From assembly GCA_001969505.1 (NCBI GenBank), contig LSSK01000017.1, positions 50,187 to 114,186 on the forward strand: DNA of 64,000 bases, written 5' to 3'. The position numbers and the translations under genes were made by a program. The first letter of the stretch is position 1. Each line of letters opens with the position of its first letter. Below the pieces are notes generated by a model. That model searched no databases, had not been told where the DNA came from, and was given only the letters and a program-made list of their open reading frames with translations. The stretch is from Zancudomyces culisetae (taxonomy: Eukaryota > Kickxellomycota > Harpellomycetes > Harpellales > Legeriomycetaceae). Positions 63,336-64,000 of this stretch are shown one piece after another.

Positions 63336-64000
63336 ACATATGGCTCAGATCCGCTGACAGTTTTGAGCAAAATCAGATTCATTTCTAAAGAAAAGAAAAG
63401 GATTGATTTTATCTGTGCCCACTTCTCAGGCCATGTCGCCACTTGGTTTGAAGATATTCTTTAATCCGAAGCCACGCTCCCAGAAACCACACCTAAACTA
63501 TTGTCCTCAAATGAAAAGTTTAATAAAAATTTCAAGCTCAGATTCTCTGACCCCGGCCACAAATCACGTTGCCGATGACAAATCTGCTGAAAAAAGACAT
63601 CAAGTTCATTTGGGGTCCTGATCAGCAAAAGTCATATGACACACTGAAAACCATGCTCACGACTTCACCCGTGTTACAGTATCCTGATCCTGGAAAGCAG
63701 TTCATAGTGGAGACAGACGCCTCAGACTATGCCATTGGTGCAATTCTGTCGCAAGCCGACGAGAAAGGTGACTTCCGCCCCTGCGCTTATTACTCTTACA
63801 AGCTCAAGGCAGCCGAGCTTAATTATAATGTTTATGACAAGGAATTACTAGGAATAGTGAAGGCTCTTAAGGAATGGAGACACTACCTAGAAGGAGCTCA
63901 ACACCAGTTCATCGTTTTGACAGACCATAAAAACCTTGAAACCTTCAAGACTTCAAAGGTTCTCAATAGGCGACATGCAAGATGGTCATTGGAATTCAGC
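63336..64000 (+). mobile_element. Second Ty3/gypsy element, internally deleted, runs off the right edge
   Basis: Bases 63336-63565 encode a Gag capsid segment (RIDFICAHFSGHVATWFEDIL, split by an in-frame TAA, and NEKFNKNFKLRFSDPGHK). Near 63565 the sequence jumps into pol: TLPMTNLLKKDIKFIWG, then the RNase H domain with VETDASDYAIGAILSQ, YDKELLGIVKALKEWRHYL and LTDHKNLETF, open to the window end. Protease and the catalytic RT part are absent between them, so this copy has a large internal deletion. The RNase H differs clearly from that of the 52-56 kb element, so it is another family. Confidence 0.8.

Overview
This is nuclear DNA from a fungus. The genes have short introns (about 80-170 bases) with GTAAGT/GTATGT-type donors and, in places, a TACTAAC-like branch point. 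The DNA is AT-rich, and the gene set is a fungal housekeeping one. Hybrid 7TM-RGS receptors, a NR2C2AP/TRA16 homologue, DIRS-like tyrosine-recombinase retroelements and chromodomain Ty3 elements together suggest an early-diverging lineage (possibly Zoopagomycota or a neighbouring group). That placement is an inference; no rRNA marker is present.

Left part (1-21.6 kb). A large minus-strand gene with a Dbl-homology RhoGEF domain runs off the left edge, and a possible first exon lies near 6.2-6.4 kb. After a long pyrimidine-rich, gene-poor stretch come compact, mostly intron-containing genes: ARFRP1/Arl3 GTPase (+), acyl-CoA-binding protein (+), a CNNM/Mam3 DUF21-CBS membrane protein (-), a dienoyl-CoA isomerase (-), the ribosome-biogenesis factor BUD22 (-), and a NR2C2AP-like discoidin-domain protein (+) that shares a 243-base divergent promoter with BUD22.

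Middle (21.6-50 kb). After 4.6 kb without a recognisable gene comes one uninterrupted 3,254-codon frame for a giant Bem2-like PH/RasGEF-like/RhoGAP protein. Two small unidentified minus-strand genes follow, then an eight-exon ARL1 with tiny microexons, an intronless 7TM-RGS receptor, the signal peptidase subunit SPC3, and an intronless SMC5 facing SPC3.

Right part (50-64 kb). This is a graveyard of broken retroelements. It holds a 5'-truncated chromodomain Ty3/gypsy element (-) whose distal flank is a 258-bp repeat that recurs perfectly in inverted orientation 5.2 kb away. It also holds two LINE 3'-end fragments (-), a decayed DIRS-like element with a tyrosine recombinase (+), and a second Ty3/gypsy copy with an internal deletion (+) that runs off the right edge. 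No tRNA, rRNA or CRISPR feature was found.

Themes: Rho-type signalling (RhoGEF, RhoGAP), G-protein signalling (7TM-RGS), two trans-Golgi Arf-like GTPases known to act in one cascade (ARFRP1/Arl3 then Arl1), and peroxisomal/acyl-CoA lipid metabolism (ACBP, dienoyl-CoA isomerase). These are separate eukaryotic genes, so nearness alone says little about shared function. I did not find a clearly new multi-gene system. The most unusual items are the giant RhoGAP, the off-edge RhoGEF, the ARL1 microexons, the 7TM-RGS receptor and the inverted repeat around the chromovirus.
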